Assembly (NCBI GenBank): GCA_900553895.1
Contig: USFB01000057.1
Span: 1-6,160, forward strand
Origin: an uncultured bacterium
GTDB lineage: Bacteria > Cyanobacteriota > Vampirovibrionia > Gastranaerophilales > Gastranaerophilaceae
DNA length: 6,160 bases
Direction: 5' to 3'
Shown: positions 1-5,637 of the stretch, in pieces
How positions within the stretch are numbered: the first letter of the stretch is position 1
How the letters are laid out: each line of letters starts with the position of its first letter
Made by a program: the position numbers and the translations under genes
The notes under the pieces: generated by a model
Told to the model about the DNA's origin: nothing
What the model saw: only the letters and a program-made list of their open reading frames with translations
Databases searched by the model: none

Positions 1-60
1 AAAGATTTTAGAGAAGGACGTTTAGGCTTATATATACTAGATGAGCTTCCGGAAGAATAA
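1..60 (+). CDS. C-terminal end of a probable ribosome-biogenesis GTPase (RbgA/YlqF type), 5' partial
   Basis: The first 60 bases read in frame 1 as 19 codons followed by TAA. The peptide starts KDFREGRLGLYILDELPEE. The pattern 'DFR-x-G-(R/K)-LG' followed by a hydrophobic strand and an acidic tail resembles the extreme C-terminus of RbgA/YlqF GTPases, which assist late assembly of the 50S ribosomal subunit. That family link is recalled from a very short match and is an inference. The gene ends 50 bp before the end of the converging endonuclease remnant. No hairpin-plus-T-run terminator is visible after its stop. With only 19 residues, another protein with a similar tail cannot be excluded. Confidence 0.5.
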   Translation, partial: KDFREGRLGLYILDELPEE

Positions 61-109
61 TATTGAATTTTACGATGATTTTATAGATTGTATAAATACT
101 CTGTTTTTA

Positions 110-646
110 TTAATTTTCAATAGGTAACCCTAATCTTTGTAAAGGAATATAATTAAAATAGTAATCACAACCAACACTATGAATATATGCTAAAACATCC
201 CTATATTATGGCTTTTTAAACCAATTATTTAATATATAAATATATTCAACTTCAAAATTGAGTGAAGCAAGCAACCTCTTATATTGTTTTTTTGAAATCA
301 CAAGTTTGTAACTTTTCATCAACAAAACCTGGAACTTGTTGATATTTGCACTCTATAACATAAAAAGTATTATTTAAAATAACGTATATTGAATCATTAG
401 GCAACAATTTTTTAGATAAAAAATTATGCCAATTTACATTATTTCTTTCTAAAAATTTATATAATCCATTTTTTACAAAATCATTCCAACAAGTTTTTCT
501 TTGTAAAAAACATTGTTATCTTTATCTACTCTGTAATTTTTTATTCCATTAAGTAAAGTTTTTAAATCTGTTTTTACTTCAAAAACAAGCCCCGTTGTGG
601 TATTTCCACCACCTATTCCATCTTTAATTATTAATAGTTCCTCACT
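110..646 (-). pseudogene. Decayed type II restriction endonuclease, PD-(D/E)XK fold
   Basis: Three minus-strand frames give one continuous protein of about 180 residues. Frame 1 (646 to ~495) contains IKDGIGGGNTTTGLVFEVKT and ends near KNYRVDKDNNVFYKEK. Frame 2 (~493 to ~294) contains WNDFVKNGLYKFLERNN, then LLPNDSIYVI and FYVIECKYQQVPGFVDEKLQ; the N-D followed by E-C-K is a PD-(D/E)XK catalytic core. Frame 3 (~286 to 110) contains KQYKRLLASLNFEVEYIYIL and YRDVLAYIHSVGCDYYFNYI, ending PIEN-stop. The first break fits loss of one base in the T5 run at 494-498. The second fits gain of one base in the T7 run at 287-293. A third lesion is an in-frame TAA at 206-208. No ATG, GTG or TTG follows the last in-frame upstream stop, so the start is also missing. 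The 5' end overlaps the end of the methyltransferase remnant, as expected for an R-M pair. The cognate site cannot be assigned from sequence alone. Confidence 0.82.
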
Positions 647-1002
647 AAAACTTCTGTGATTTTCCCTCTACCATCAGCATTTGCATTAATTTGACGAGAA
701 GCAAAAACCTTTTTAATTTCATAATTCGTATATAATTCATCAATTAATTTAGTATATGAATTTGATAACATAAATTTTACCCCCATCGAATCCAGTTCAT
801 CGCACACATCACGCAATTTGAACTGCATATTAATATCAAATCCATCTTTTGTATATGATGTAAAACTAGATGTTTCATTCAATGGAACATAAGGCGGATC
901 AAAATACACAAAATCACCTTTTTGTACTTTGTTTAAAACTTCAGAAAAATCAGCACATTTAATTTCAGTCTTTTTTAAAAGTTCAGAACAAAAATTTTTC
1001 AC
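631..1002 (-). pseudogene. 5'-truncated Dam-family DNA adenine-N6 methyltransferase (restriction-modification partner)
   Basis: This 123-residue frame matches only the C-terminal half of a Dam/DpnM-type methyltransferase, a family usually of about 260-290 residues. Visible are the catalytic motif IV DPPY in KGDFVYFDPPYVPLNETSSF (residues ~29-48), then FTSYTKDGFD, the strand VKFMLSNS, and the typical end FASRQINANADGRGK followed by EVLVRNY. The S-adenosylmethionine-binding motif I (FxGxG type) and the target-recognition region are absent. The nominal first codon is GTG at 1000-1002, with an in-frame TAA 12 bp upstream and no convincing ribosome binding site. It therefore looks like a deletion remnant, not a designed start. 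The family methylates adenine in GATC-like sites to protect the host from its partner nuclease. A functional small protein is unlikely, although the surviving frame is open and not otherwise damaged. Confidence 0.85.
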
Positions 1003-1020
1003 TAGTCCCTTTTAGGACTA
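1003..1020. repeat. Perfect 6-bp inverted repeat at the methyltransferase truncation point
   Basis: TAGTCC (1003-1008) and GGACTA (1015-1020) are perfect inverted arms around the 6-base loop CTTTTA. The repeat lies immediately upstream of the GTG that opens the truncated methyltransferase frame, so it marks the edge of the deleted segment. It has no T-run and is separate from the tRNA terminator at 1061-1088. It could be chance, a deletion scar or an element end; the sequence does not decide. Confidence 0.4.
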
Positions 1021-1060
1021 AATTGAGCTATTTTTGAAAACTTTAAAATTCTAAAAACGC

Positions 1061-1088
1061 ACTAAAAAAGAGCCTTTTCAGGCTCTTT
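1061..1088 (-). terminator. Intrinsic terminator of the tRNA-Ser transcript
   Basis: AAAGAGCC (1067-1074), a 6-base loop (1075-1080) and GGCTCTTT (1081-1088) form a perfect 8-bp stem. On the minus strand the stem runs into TTTTTTAGT, giving the U-tract of a rho-independent terminator. It begins 6 bp past the CCA end of the tRNA. Confidence 0.85.
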
Positions 1089-1093
1089 CTAAA

Positions 1094-1183
1094 TGGAGGA
1101 GGAGGTGGGATTCGAACCCACGGTACGCTCGCACGTACGACGGTTTTCAAGACCGCTCCAATCAACCGCTCTGGCACTCCTCC
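1094..1183 (-). tRNA. tRNA-Ser (anticodon UGA), CCA encoded
   Basis: The 90-nt minus-strand gene folds as a class II tRNA. The acceptor stem pairs GGAGGAG (1177-1183) with CTCCTCC (1098-1104). The D stem is CCA/TGG. The anticodon arm is GCGGT-CTTGAAA-ACCGT with anticodon TGA at 1147-1149, which reads UCA codons. There is a long variable arm with the pairing CGTACG/CGTAC, as expected for serine. The T arm is GTGGG-TTCGAAT-CCCAC. The CCA end is genomically encoded at 1094-1096. The base before CCA (discriminator, position 73) reads as T, whereas bacterial tRNA-Ser normally carries G73. The gene has its own promoter at 1210-1238 and terminator at 1061-1088, and is divergent from ruvA. Confidence 0.95.
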
Positions 1184-1209
1184 AAAGGTATTCAATTGGT
1201 TACTTTTCT

Positions 1210-1238
1210 ATTCTACACAAAACAAAATTTATTGTAAA
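1210..1238 (-). promoter_or_regulatory. Sigma70-type promoter of tRNA-Ser
   Basis: On the minus strand, TTTACA (-35, 1233-1238) and TAGAAT (-10, 1210-1215) are separated by exactly 17 bp. Each hexamer matches 5 of 6 consensus bases. The -10 box ends 26 bp before the mature tRNA 5' end, leaving room for a short 5' leader. Confidence 0.75.
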
Positions 1239-1256
1239 GAGGTTTTTTATTTTTTC

Positions 1257-1284
1257 TTAAAAAGCTTTATTTTTGAGATATAAT
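1257..1284 (+). promoter_or_regulatory. Putative promoter of ruvA
   Basis: A perfect -10 TATAAT lies at 1279-1284, with a weaker -35 TTAAAA (4 of 6) at 1257-1262 and a 16-bp spacer. It gives a leader of about 30 nt before the ruvA ATG and faces away from the tRNA-Ser promoter. A second TATATA at 1289-1294 could be an alternative -10. Confidence 0.5.
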
Positions 1285-1322
1285 CGTTATATAAAACTAG
1301 TAAGAATAAGGGGCGAGCAGGC

Positions 1323-1931
1323 ATGTTTGATTATTTTAAAGGTTATGTTACGGATAAAAAGCGTACATCAAAAGGGGCTTTTTTAACTATAGAAACTAAC
1401 AGTATTGGTTATTTGTTAGAAATTACCGAGCATGACTTTTTGCAATTTGATATTGACGAAAAGAATCAACAAAAAATCTATGTATTATTAACGCATAGAG
1501 AAGATGCCATGTCCTTATATGGTTTTCAAAATAAAGAAACGCGTGATATTTTTCAAATTCTTTTATCCGTTTCAGGCGTAGGGGCAAAAATGGCAATTGC
1601 ACTTCTAAACGAATTTGACGCTTGTGATTTGATTTCACTTGTAATTGACGGGGATTTTAAAGAATTAACAAAGGCAAAGGGAGTTGGACCAAAACTTGCG
1701 CAAAAAATAATATTGGAATTAAAAGACAAGTTAATGAAAACTGAATTACCGAAAAGCACATCAAGTTTACCACAATCACAAGCAGTTACCGATACAAAAT
1801 CGGTTCTGTTATCCTTGGGTTACGAAGAAAAAGAAATTGAAGATGCGCTGAAGAAAATTCTTTCAACGGTAGAGGACGAAACTAATTCAGAAGAGGTTTT
1901 AAGAAAAGCTTTGACAACCCTTTCTATTTAA
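1323..1931 (+). CDS. ruvA: Holliday junction branch migration complex subunit RuvA
   Basis: RuvA binds four-way Holliday junctions as a tetramer and loads the RuvB ATPase for branch migration in recombinational repair in the cytoplasm. The 202-residue product is full length for the family. It starts with the typical MFDYFKGYVT strand and has an N-terminal OB-fold (about 1-63) ending in the signature REDAMSLYGF (60-69). Two helix-hairpin-helix motifs follow: SVSGVGAKMA (82-91) and AKGVGPKLAQKIILEL (118-133). After a flexible linker (about 140-155) comes the RuvB-contacting domain III with VLLSLGYEE near 161-169. The ATG is preceded by AAGGGG at 1308-1313, 9 bp upstream. ruvB and ruvC are not adjacent: the next gene, 107 bp on, is a LysM protein, so this is a stand-alone ruvA, common in many lineages. 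Confidence 0.97.
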   Translation: MFDYFKGYVTDKKRTSKGAFLTIETNSIGYLLEITEHDFLQFDIDEKNQQKIYVLLTHREDAMSLYGFQNKETRDIFQILLSVSGVGAKMAIALLNEFDACDLISLVIDGDFKELTKAKGVGPKLAQKIILELKDKLMKTELPKSTSSLPQSQAVTDTKSVLLSLGYEEKEIEDALKKILSTVEDETNSEEVLRKALTTLSI

Positions 1932-1958
1932 CTTGCTTAACAAAATTTAACAAACGGC

Positions 1959-1988
1959 TTTACAAATTTGCACCATGCTTAATTTTAT
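1959..1988 (+). promoter_or_regulatory. Weak candidate promoter for the lysM-radA pair
   Basis: TTTACA at 1959-1964 is a good -35. The best -10 at 18 bp spacing is TTTTAT (1983-1988), only 4 of 6. The 107-bp gap after ruvA makes an internal promoter plausible, but read-through from ruvA is equally possible because no terminator is visible between them. Confidence 0.3.
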
Positions 1989-2007
1989 GGTAAATTCAAC
2001 ATTAGAG

Positions 2008-2022
2008 GGGGAATGTATCCCC
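2008..2022 (+). promoter_or_regulatory. Small GC-rich hairpin in the leader of the LysM gene
   Basis: GGGGA (2008-2012) and TCCCC (2018-2022) form a perfect 5-bp stem around the loop ATGTA. It sits 5 bp upstream of the Shine-Dalgarno region GGTGAGGA (2028-2035) in otherwise AT-rich DNA. It lacks a U-tract, so it is not a terminator. It could stabilise the mRNA 5' end or tune initiation; chance is also possible for so short a stem. Confidence 0.35.
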
Positions 2023-2038
2023 AAATTGGTGAGGATTT

Positions 2039-2608
2039 ATGAAAAGCACAACACTTAGAAGATCAAACATTACCAGAGAAAAAGTTGCTATGCTTGAAGC
2101 TCTTAGCAGATACAATCGTGAACATCAGGATGAGGATTTTTACAGAAAGCAAAGCAAAAACAGAGAATTGGATGCTCTTTGGCAATCTTTTGGCGTAAAG
2201 ACTCAAAAGAGCGAAAAAGCTCCGCAAGTTTATTTTGTAACAGGTCTTATTGTTGGTGTAATTGTAACATTATTGATTACAACATTCATAAGTCTTTTAA
2301 TTAATGTATCAACTCCTAAGGATGATGTGGTTGCTCCTGTTGCACCTGTTTCTAAAAAGGTAGAAAAAGAATCTAACGGAAGATTTTCTTTCATTCCTTC
2401 TGATGCTTCAGCAAAAAAAGCTACTCCTGAGGTATCTTTGAATGAAGAATACACTGTTAAAGAAGGTGACACATTAGAAAGTATTGTTATTAGATTTTAC
2501 GGCTCATTTGACATGGATAAAGTTGCTAGAATTCAAGAAGCTAACAAAATGGCTAATCCTAACGCTTTATCAATTGGTCAAAAGCTTGTTATTCCGATGA
2601 ATCAATAA
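2039..2608 (+). CDS. Single-pass membrane protein with a C-terminal LysM domain
   Basis: This 189-residue protein has three visible parts. The N-terminal 63 residues are highly charged and predicted cytoplasmic, with helix-like stretches and two basic patches (RR at 7-8, RKQSKNR at 36-42). A single hydrophobic segment (about 64-88, VYFVTGLIVGVIVTLLITTF onward) is the only membrane helix. The rest (89-189) is a Pro/Ala/Lys/Ser-rich linker followed by one LysM module (about 137-186, EYTVKEGDTLESIV to ALSIGQKLVIP). LysM modules bind N-acetylglucosamine in peptidoglycan, so an N-in/C-out protein tethering membrane to wall is inferred. There is no peptidase, amidase or transglycosylase domain. The ATG follows GGTGAGGA at 2028-2035. 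The stop lies 3 bp before radA, suggesting cotranscription. The specific role is unknown; the charged N-terminal domain matches nothing I recognise. Confidence 0.85.
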   Translation: MKSTTLRRSNITREKVAMLEALSRYNREHQDEDFYRKQSKNRELDALWQSFGVKTQKSEKAPQVYFVTGLIVGVIVTLLITTFISLLINVSTPKDDVVAPVAPVSKKVEKESNGRFSFIPSDASAKKATPEVSLNEEYTVKEGDTLESIVIRFYGSFDMDKVARIQEANKMANPNALSIGQKLVIPMNQ

Positions 2609-2611
2609 TTT

Positions 2612-3976
2612 ATGGCAAAAGTTAAATCAAAATATGTATGCCAAAATTGCGGATATGAAACCGCCGGCTATTTGGGAAAATGTCCTGAATGTGGCAGTTG
2701 GGGCTCGTTTGTAGAAGAACTTTCTACTCCTGTTGAGAAGAAAACGGAAGTAGAAGTTTTTGATACAACTCCGCCAATGACGTTGGATGAGATTGAAATG
2801 AATTCAGAAATCAGAATGAGTACTAATATTTCTGAATTTGATAGAGTGCTTGGTGGAGGTATTGTTCAAGGTTCTTTGGTATTGATTGCAGGTGATCCCG
2901 GAATCGGGAAGTCTACAATTTTATTACAGACATCAGGTGAACTTTGCAATGCCGGTAAAAAAGTTTTATATATTTCAGCGGAAGAATCTGCAAGTCAAAT
3001 TAAGTTGAGGGCAGAAAGACTCGGAGTTAAATCAAATACTCTTTTTATTTACCCTCAAACAAATTTAGAACTTATAAAAAAACATATCGAGAGCATGAAG
3101 CCTGATTTAGTTATTGTAGACAGTATTCAGGCGATTTATACATCAATGATTCAGAGTTCGGCAGGTAGTGTTTCGCAAATTAGAGAATGTTGTAACATGC
3201 TTATGCATATTGCTAAATCTCAGAATATTTCTATTATTGTAATCGGGCATGTTACAAAAGAAGGCAATATTGCTGGGCCTAAAGTTTTGGAACACATGGT
3301 TGATACGGTTATACAATTTGAAGGTGATAAAACAAAAACTTACAGAATTTTACGCTCTATTAAAAATCGTTTTGGGAATACTTCAGAAGTAGGCATTTTT
3401 GAAATGAGCGCAACGGGTTTGACAGAAGTTGTAAATCCGAGCGAGTTGTTTTTAAAAGAATACAATCAAACACAAACCCCCGGAAGTACGATTATTGTAA
3501 CAAGTGAGGGCACTCGTCCGCTTTTAGTTGAAATACAAGCGTTGGTTGGAACGACTCCGTATCCCGCTCCTAGAAGAATTGCAAATGGTGTTGACACGGG
3601 GCGTGTGTTGCAGATATTGGCGGTATTAGAAAAAAGAATAGGTTTAAATTTATCAAAGCAAGATGTTTATGTGAATGTTATCGGCGGTATTGATGTAAAT
3701 GAGCCTGCTGCTGATTTGGGTATTGCTTTAGCAATAGTTACTTGCGTTAGAGATGTTGTGTTTGACCCTGAAACTGCAATTATTGGTGAAATTGGTTTAT
3801 CCGGCGAAATAAGAGCAGTTAATCATATAGAAAAAAGGATTAATGAAGCACAGAAATTAGGGTTCAAGAGAATTATTATTCCTGAATCAAATGATGTACA
3901 AGAAGAGTTTAAGGGGATTCAAATCGTTAAGGTTAAGAGGATTTTGGAAGCGATTACGAGAGGGATTAAACATTAA
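2612..3976 (+). CDS. radA: DNA repair protein RadA (Sms), branch-migration ATPase
   Basis: RadA is a hexameric RecA-like helicase that extends D-loops and processes recombination intermediates with RecA. The 454-residue product is full length. It has an N-terminal C4 zinc finger (C10, C13, C24, C27 in YVCQNCGY and GKCPECGSWG). The RecA-type ATPase core has Walker A GDPGIGKST (94-102) and Walker B LVIVDSIQ (166-173). The RadA-specific KNRFG motif is at 251-255. A C-terminal Lon-like domain (about 285-454) contains EPAADLGIALAI and GEIGLSGEIR; in RadA this domain binds DNA and is not a protease. The start MAKVKSKYVC is the family's normal start. No good Shine-Dalgarno precedes it and only 3 bp separate it from the LysM stop, so translational coupling is likely. 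The 137 bp that follow have no clear terminator. Confidence 0.97.
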   Translation: MAKVKSKYVCQNCGYETAGYLGKCPECGSWGSFVEELSTPVEKKTEVEVFDTTPPMTLDEIEMNSEIRMSTNISEFDRVLGGGIVQGSLVLIAGDPGIGKSTILLQTSGELCNAGKKVLYISAEESASQIKLRAERLGVKSNTLFIYPQTNLELIKKHIESMKPDLVIVDSIQAIYTSMIQSSAGSVSQIRECCNMLMHIAKSQNISIIVIGHVTKEGNIAGPKVLEHMVDTVIQFEGDKTKTYRILRSIKNRFGNTSEVGIFEMSATGLTEVVNPSELFLKEYNQTQTPGSTIIVTSEGTRPLLVEIQALVGTTPYPAPRRIANGVDTGRVLQILAVLEKRIGLNLSKQDVYVNVIGGIDVNEPAADLGIALAIVTCVRDVVFDPETAIIGEIGLSGEIRAVNHIEKRINEAQKLGFKRIIIPESNDVQEEFKGIQIVKVKRILEAITRGIKH

Positions 3977-3988
3977 ATTGTTTGCTTA

Positions 3989-4012
3989 TTCCATTGGCTT
4001 TATATAATGGAA
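3989..4012. repeat. Inverted repeat after radA
   Basis: TTCCATT (3989-3995) and AATGGAA (4006-4012) are perfect 7-base inverted arms around a 10-base loop. It starts 12 bp after the radA stop. A T-rich tract appears only about 10-25 bp later (4024-4037), so it is at best a poor terminator; it could be a 3' stabilising stem. Confidence 0.4.
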
Positions 4013-4069
4013 AGTGGAAAATTGTTTTAATTTTTTTGAAATTGGCTTTGTTTTTATACTAACTGTAGA

Positions 4070-4086
4070 TTGGGCTTTCAGCCCAA
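4070..4086. repeat. GC-rich palindrome upstream of the amidohydrolase gene
   Basis: TTGGGC (4070-4075) and GCCCAA (4081-4086) form a perfect 6-bp stem around the loop TTTCA. It contrasts with the AT-rich surroundings and has no U-tract on either strand. It sits 27 bp before the ATG, in the probable 5' leader. It may be a dispersed palindromic (REP-like) element or a leader hairpin; a single copy in the window cannot show dispersion. Confidence 0.45.
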
Positions 4087-4113
4087 CAATAATTTAAATT
4101 AATAAGGAAAATC

Positions 4114-4920
4114 ATGATTATAGATGCACATGTTCACATAGGAAATTCTTTTTGGGGAAATTTTTCACCCGAATTTTTGTTAAACATTATAGGTGATAAA
4201 ACTTGTATATGCTCAAATTTAGCAGCAATTGATGCTTATACCGGCAAAGATGAATATGTTGCTAATAAGGAAATGCTTGATGCTTCAGCAAAATATCCGC
4301 AAATAAAACCGCTTTTTGTCTGTGAGGTTGATAGAACGCATGATACAAATGTTCTCAGACAAATGTTAAAAGATTACCCGCAGTTTGTCGGCTTGAAATT
4401 TCACCCTGAATTTACAAAGCTTGTTGCAACTTCTGAAAAGTATGATAAGTATTTAGAGGTTGCAAGACAATTTAAAAAGCCTTGTCTTTATCATTCAGGA
4501 CATATTAAATCTCGTTTTTCATCACCAGCTTTGATTTATGAAAAAGCTAAACAGTTTCCTGATGTGCCAATTACTTTAGGGCACTTATCAACAGGACCTA
4601 AAAGTTCGCATGAAGAAGCTATTAAAATTGTTATAGAATCAATTGAAAAAGATACGGCAACACTTTATGTGGATGTGTCTTGGGTTGGTGTGGAAGATAT
4701 TATTATGCTTATAGAGGCATTAAAGAATACTTCAAAAGGTGATTATACGCATCGTATAATGTGGGCTTCCGATGCTCCAGTTGGTGATCATAATATAAAA
4801 AAAGAATTATACGATGCTAATTTAGAAGCTTTCAAAGCAAGAATTTTAGAGCATTTTAATGATGAAAAATTGCTTAATGACCTTCTTTTTTCAAATGCTC
4901 AGAAATTGTTCAATTTATAA
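4114..4920 (+). CDS. Metal-dependent hydrolase, amidohydrolase-2 (TIM-barrel) family
   Basis: The 268-residue cytoplasmic protein has the metal-site layout of amidohydrolase-superfamily TIM barrels. Strand 1 carries DAHVHIG with H6 and H8. GLKFHPEF (93-100) offers K95 or H97. YHSGH (126-130) gives H127, GHLS (156-159) gives H157, and WASDAPVG (217-224) gives the catalytic D220. The end, SNAQKLFNL, matches the closing 'gN-A-x-x-L-F' of the family. These residues argue for an active enzyme that hydrolyses or decarboxylates a small carbon ring or amide substrate, but the substrate cannot be told from sequence. The length suits the family. AAGGA at 4104-4108 sits 5 bp from the ATG. The next gene starts 9 bp after the stop with its own Shine-Dalgarno, so the two are probably one operon. 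TatD-type DNases share the fold but have a different motif set. Confidence 0.85.
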   Translation: MIIDAHVHIGNSFWGNFSPEFLLNIIGDKTCICSNLAAIDAYTGKDEYVANKEMLDASAKYPQIKPLFVCEVDRTHDTNVLRQMLKDYPQFVGLKFHPEFTKLVATSEKYDKYLEVARQFKKPCLYHSGHIKSRFSSPALIYEKAKQFPDVPITLGHLSTGPKSSHEEAIKIVIESIEKDTATLYVDVSWVGVEDIIMLIEALKNTSKGDYTHRIMWASDAPVGDHNIKKELYDANLEAFKARILEHFNDEKLLNDLLFSNAQKLFNL

Positions 4921-4929
4921 GGAGTAATT

Positions 4930-5553
4930 TTGTATCAGCAATTTTCACCAAACATGTTAAAAACATATGAACTTTGTCCCAAAAAGTTCTACTTAAAATA
5001 TATAAAAGGGATTAATATGCCCGTAAACGATGATATGTTTGAGTTTGGTAAAAATATTCACGCACTTGCATCTTATTATTTGCGTGGAGAAAATTTAGAA
5101 AATATGGAAGCTGCACTTACCCCCCGACAGAAACTGGTCTGGGAGTATTTAAGAGCAATCAAGTATTTTGGCTATCAAGTCATTAATACAGAATATAATT
5201 TGGCGGTAAAAGTCGGTAACCATTTTTTTGGTGGACGCTTAGACGCTTTGGTTAAACATGATGATAGATATTATATTTTGGATTATAAAACAGGTTCTGC
5301 ACCTAAAAATGCAAAATATGATTTTCAGACGATAATTTATATTATGTCGGTAAAAGAATTTTTTAAAACTGATAAAGTTACTTTTGTTTATATAGATTTG
5401 AAAAATCGAGATGAAGTTAAGATTGAATACTCGCAAGAATTGGAAGTGGAATATCAAAAAAAACTTTTAGATGCTGTAAAAAATATTGAACTGGAGGATG
5501 AGCCAGTAAAAAAAATGGATTGCAAGTGTGAATATTCACTTATTTGTTATTAA
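4930..5553 (+). CDS. Stand-alone PD-(D/E)XK nuclease, RecB/Cas4-like, with probable Fe-S cysteines
   Basis: The 207-residue protein has the motif order of the PDDEXK_1/RecB-like nuclease family. FSPNMLKTYELCPKKFYLKY (5-24) carries the first cysteine, C16. GKNIHALASYYL (40-51) contains H44. GGRLDAL (101-107) gives D105. YYILDYKTG (114-122) gives the D118-x-K120 pair. QTIIY (133-137) is the QxxxY motif. Three cysteines lie at the C-terminus (C198, C200, C206), so C16 plus these could hold a 4Fe-4S cluster as in Cas4 and AddB. The spacing C-x-C-x5-C is one residue tighter than the usual C-x2-C-x5-C. The start is TTG at 4930-4932, chosen because AAGGAG (4919-4924) stands 5 bp ahead and the next ATG would remove the first motif. 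There is no helicase domain and no CRISPR or cas1 gene nearby, so a general DNA-processing nuclease is inferred. Confidence 0.85.
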   Translation: MYQQFSPNMLKTYELCPKKFYLKYIKGINMPVNDDMFEFGKNIHALASYYLRGENLENMEAALTPRQKLVWEYLRAIKYFGYQVINTEYNLAVKVGNHFFGGRLDALVKHDDRYYILDYKTGSAPKNAKYDFQTIIYIMSVKEFFKTDKVTFVYIDLKNRDEVKIEYSQELEVEYQKKLLDAVKNIELEDEPVKKMDCKCEYSLICY

Positions 5554-5575
5554 TATAGAATAGTTGATGTAGTAT

Positions 5576-5588
5576 GTCATATTTTGAC
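5576..5588. promoter_or_regulatory. Possible operator overlapping the -35 of the WYL-type gene
   Basis: GTCA (5576-5579) and TGAC (5585-5588) are inverted arms 5 bp apart, overlapping the -35 hexamer of the promoter below. The outer flanks AGTA (5571-5574) and TACT (5593-5596) are also inverted but unequally spaced. The dyad could be an autoregulatory site for the downstream HTH protein. The arms are short, so chance is quite possible. Confidence 0.25.
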
Positions 5589-5611
5589 GGAGTACTGTAT
5601 TATAATATATT
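5584..5611 (+). promoter_or_regulatory. Sigma70-type promoter of the WYL-type ORF
   Basis: TTGACG (-35, 5584-5589; 5 of 6) and TATATT (-10, 5606-5611; 5 of 6) are separated by 16 bp. The leader to the ATG at 5638 is about 20-25 nt. It lies in the 84-bp gap after the nuclease gene, marking a new transcription unit. Confidence 0.6.
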
Positions 5612-5637
5612 TAAGAAAGTAAAAATAATTAAAAATT

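Noticed and set aside
61..630. Possible CRISPR array or plus-strand genes in the AT-rich left region
   Set aside because: No regularly spaced direct repeats and no plus-strand coding frame are present; the region is explained by the broken minus-strand endonuclease.
1423..1759. Two minus-strand ORFs of 71 and 68 codons inside ruvA
   Set aside because: They are antisense to a full-length, well-recognised ruvA, have no family features and no ribosome binding site.
2230..2472. Minus-strand ORF of 80 codons inside the LysM gene
   Set aside because: It is antisense to the linker and membrane segment of a clear coding gene, and its composition mirrors that gene.
4055..4060. TATACT as a -10 box for the amidohydrolase gene
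   Set aside because: The only decent -35 (TTGAAA at 4037-4042) is about 12-13 bp away, too close; no convincing promoter can be assigned.
5239..5457. Minus-strand ORF of 72 codons inside the RecB-like nuclease gene
   Set aside because: It is antisense to the nuclease catalytic motifs, and its Phe/Ile-rich protein is an artefact of AT-rich DNA.
5528..5539. Perfect 12-bp palindrome GTGAATATTCAC
   Set aside because: It lies inside the nuclease coding sequence over its last cysteine region and has no T-run, so it is probably coincidental rather than a terminator or operator.
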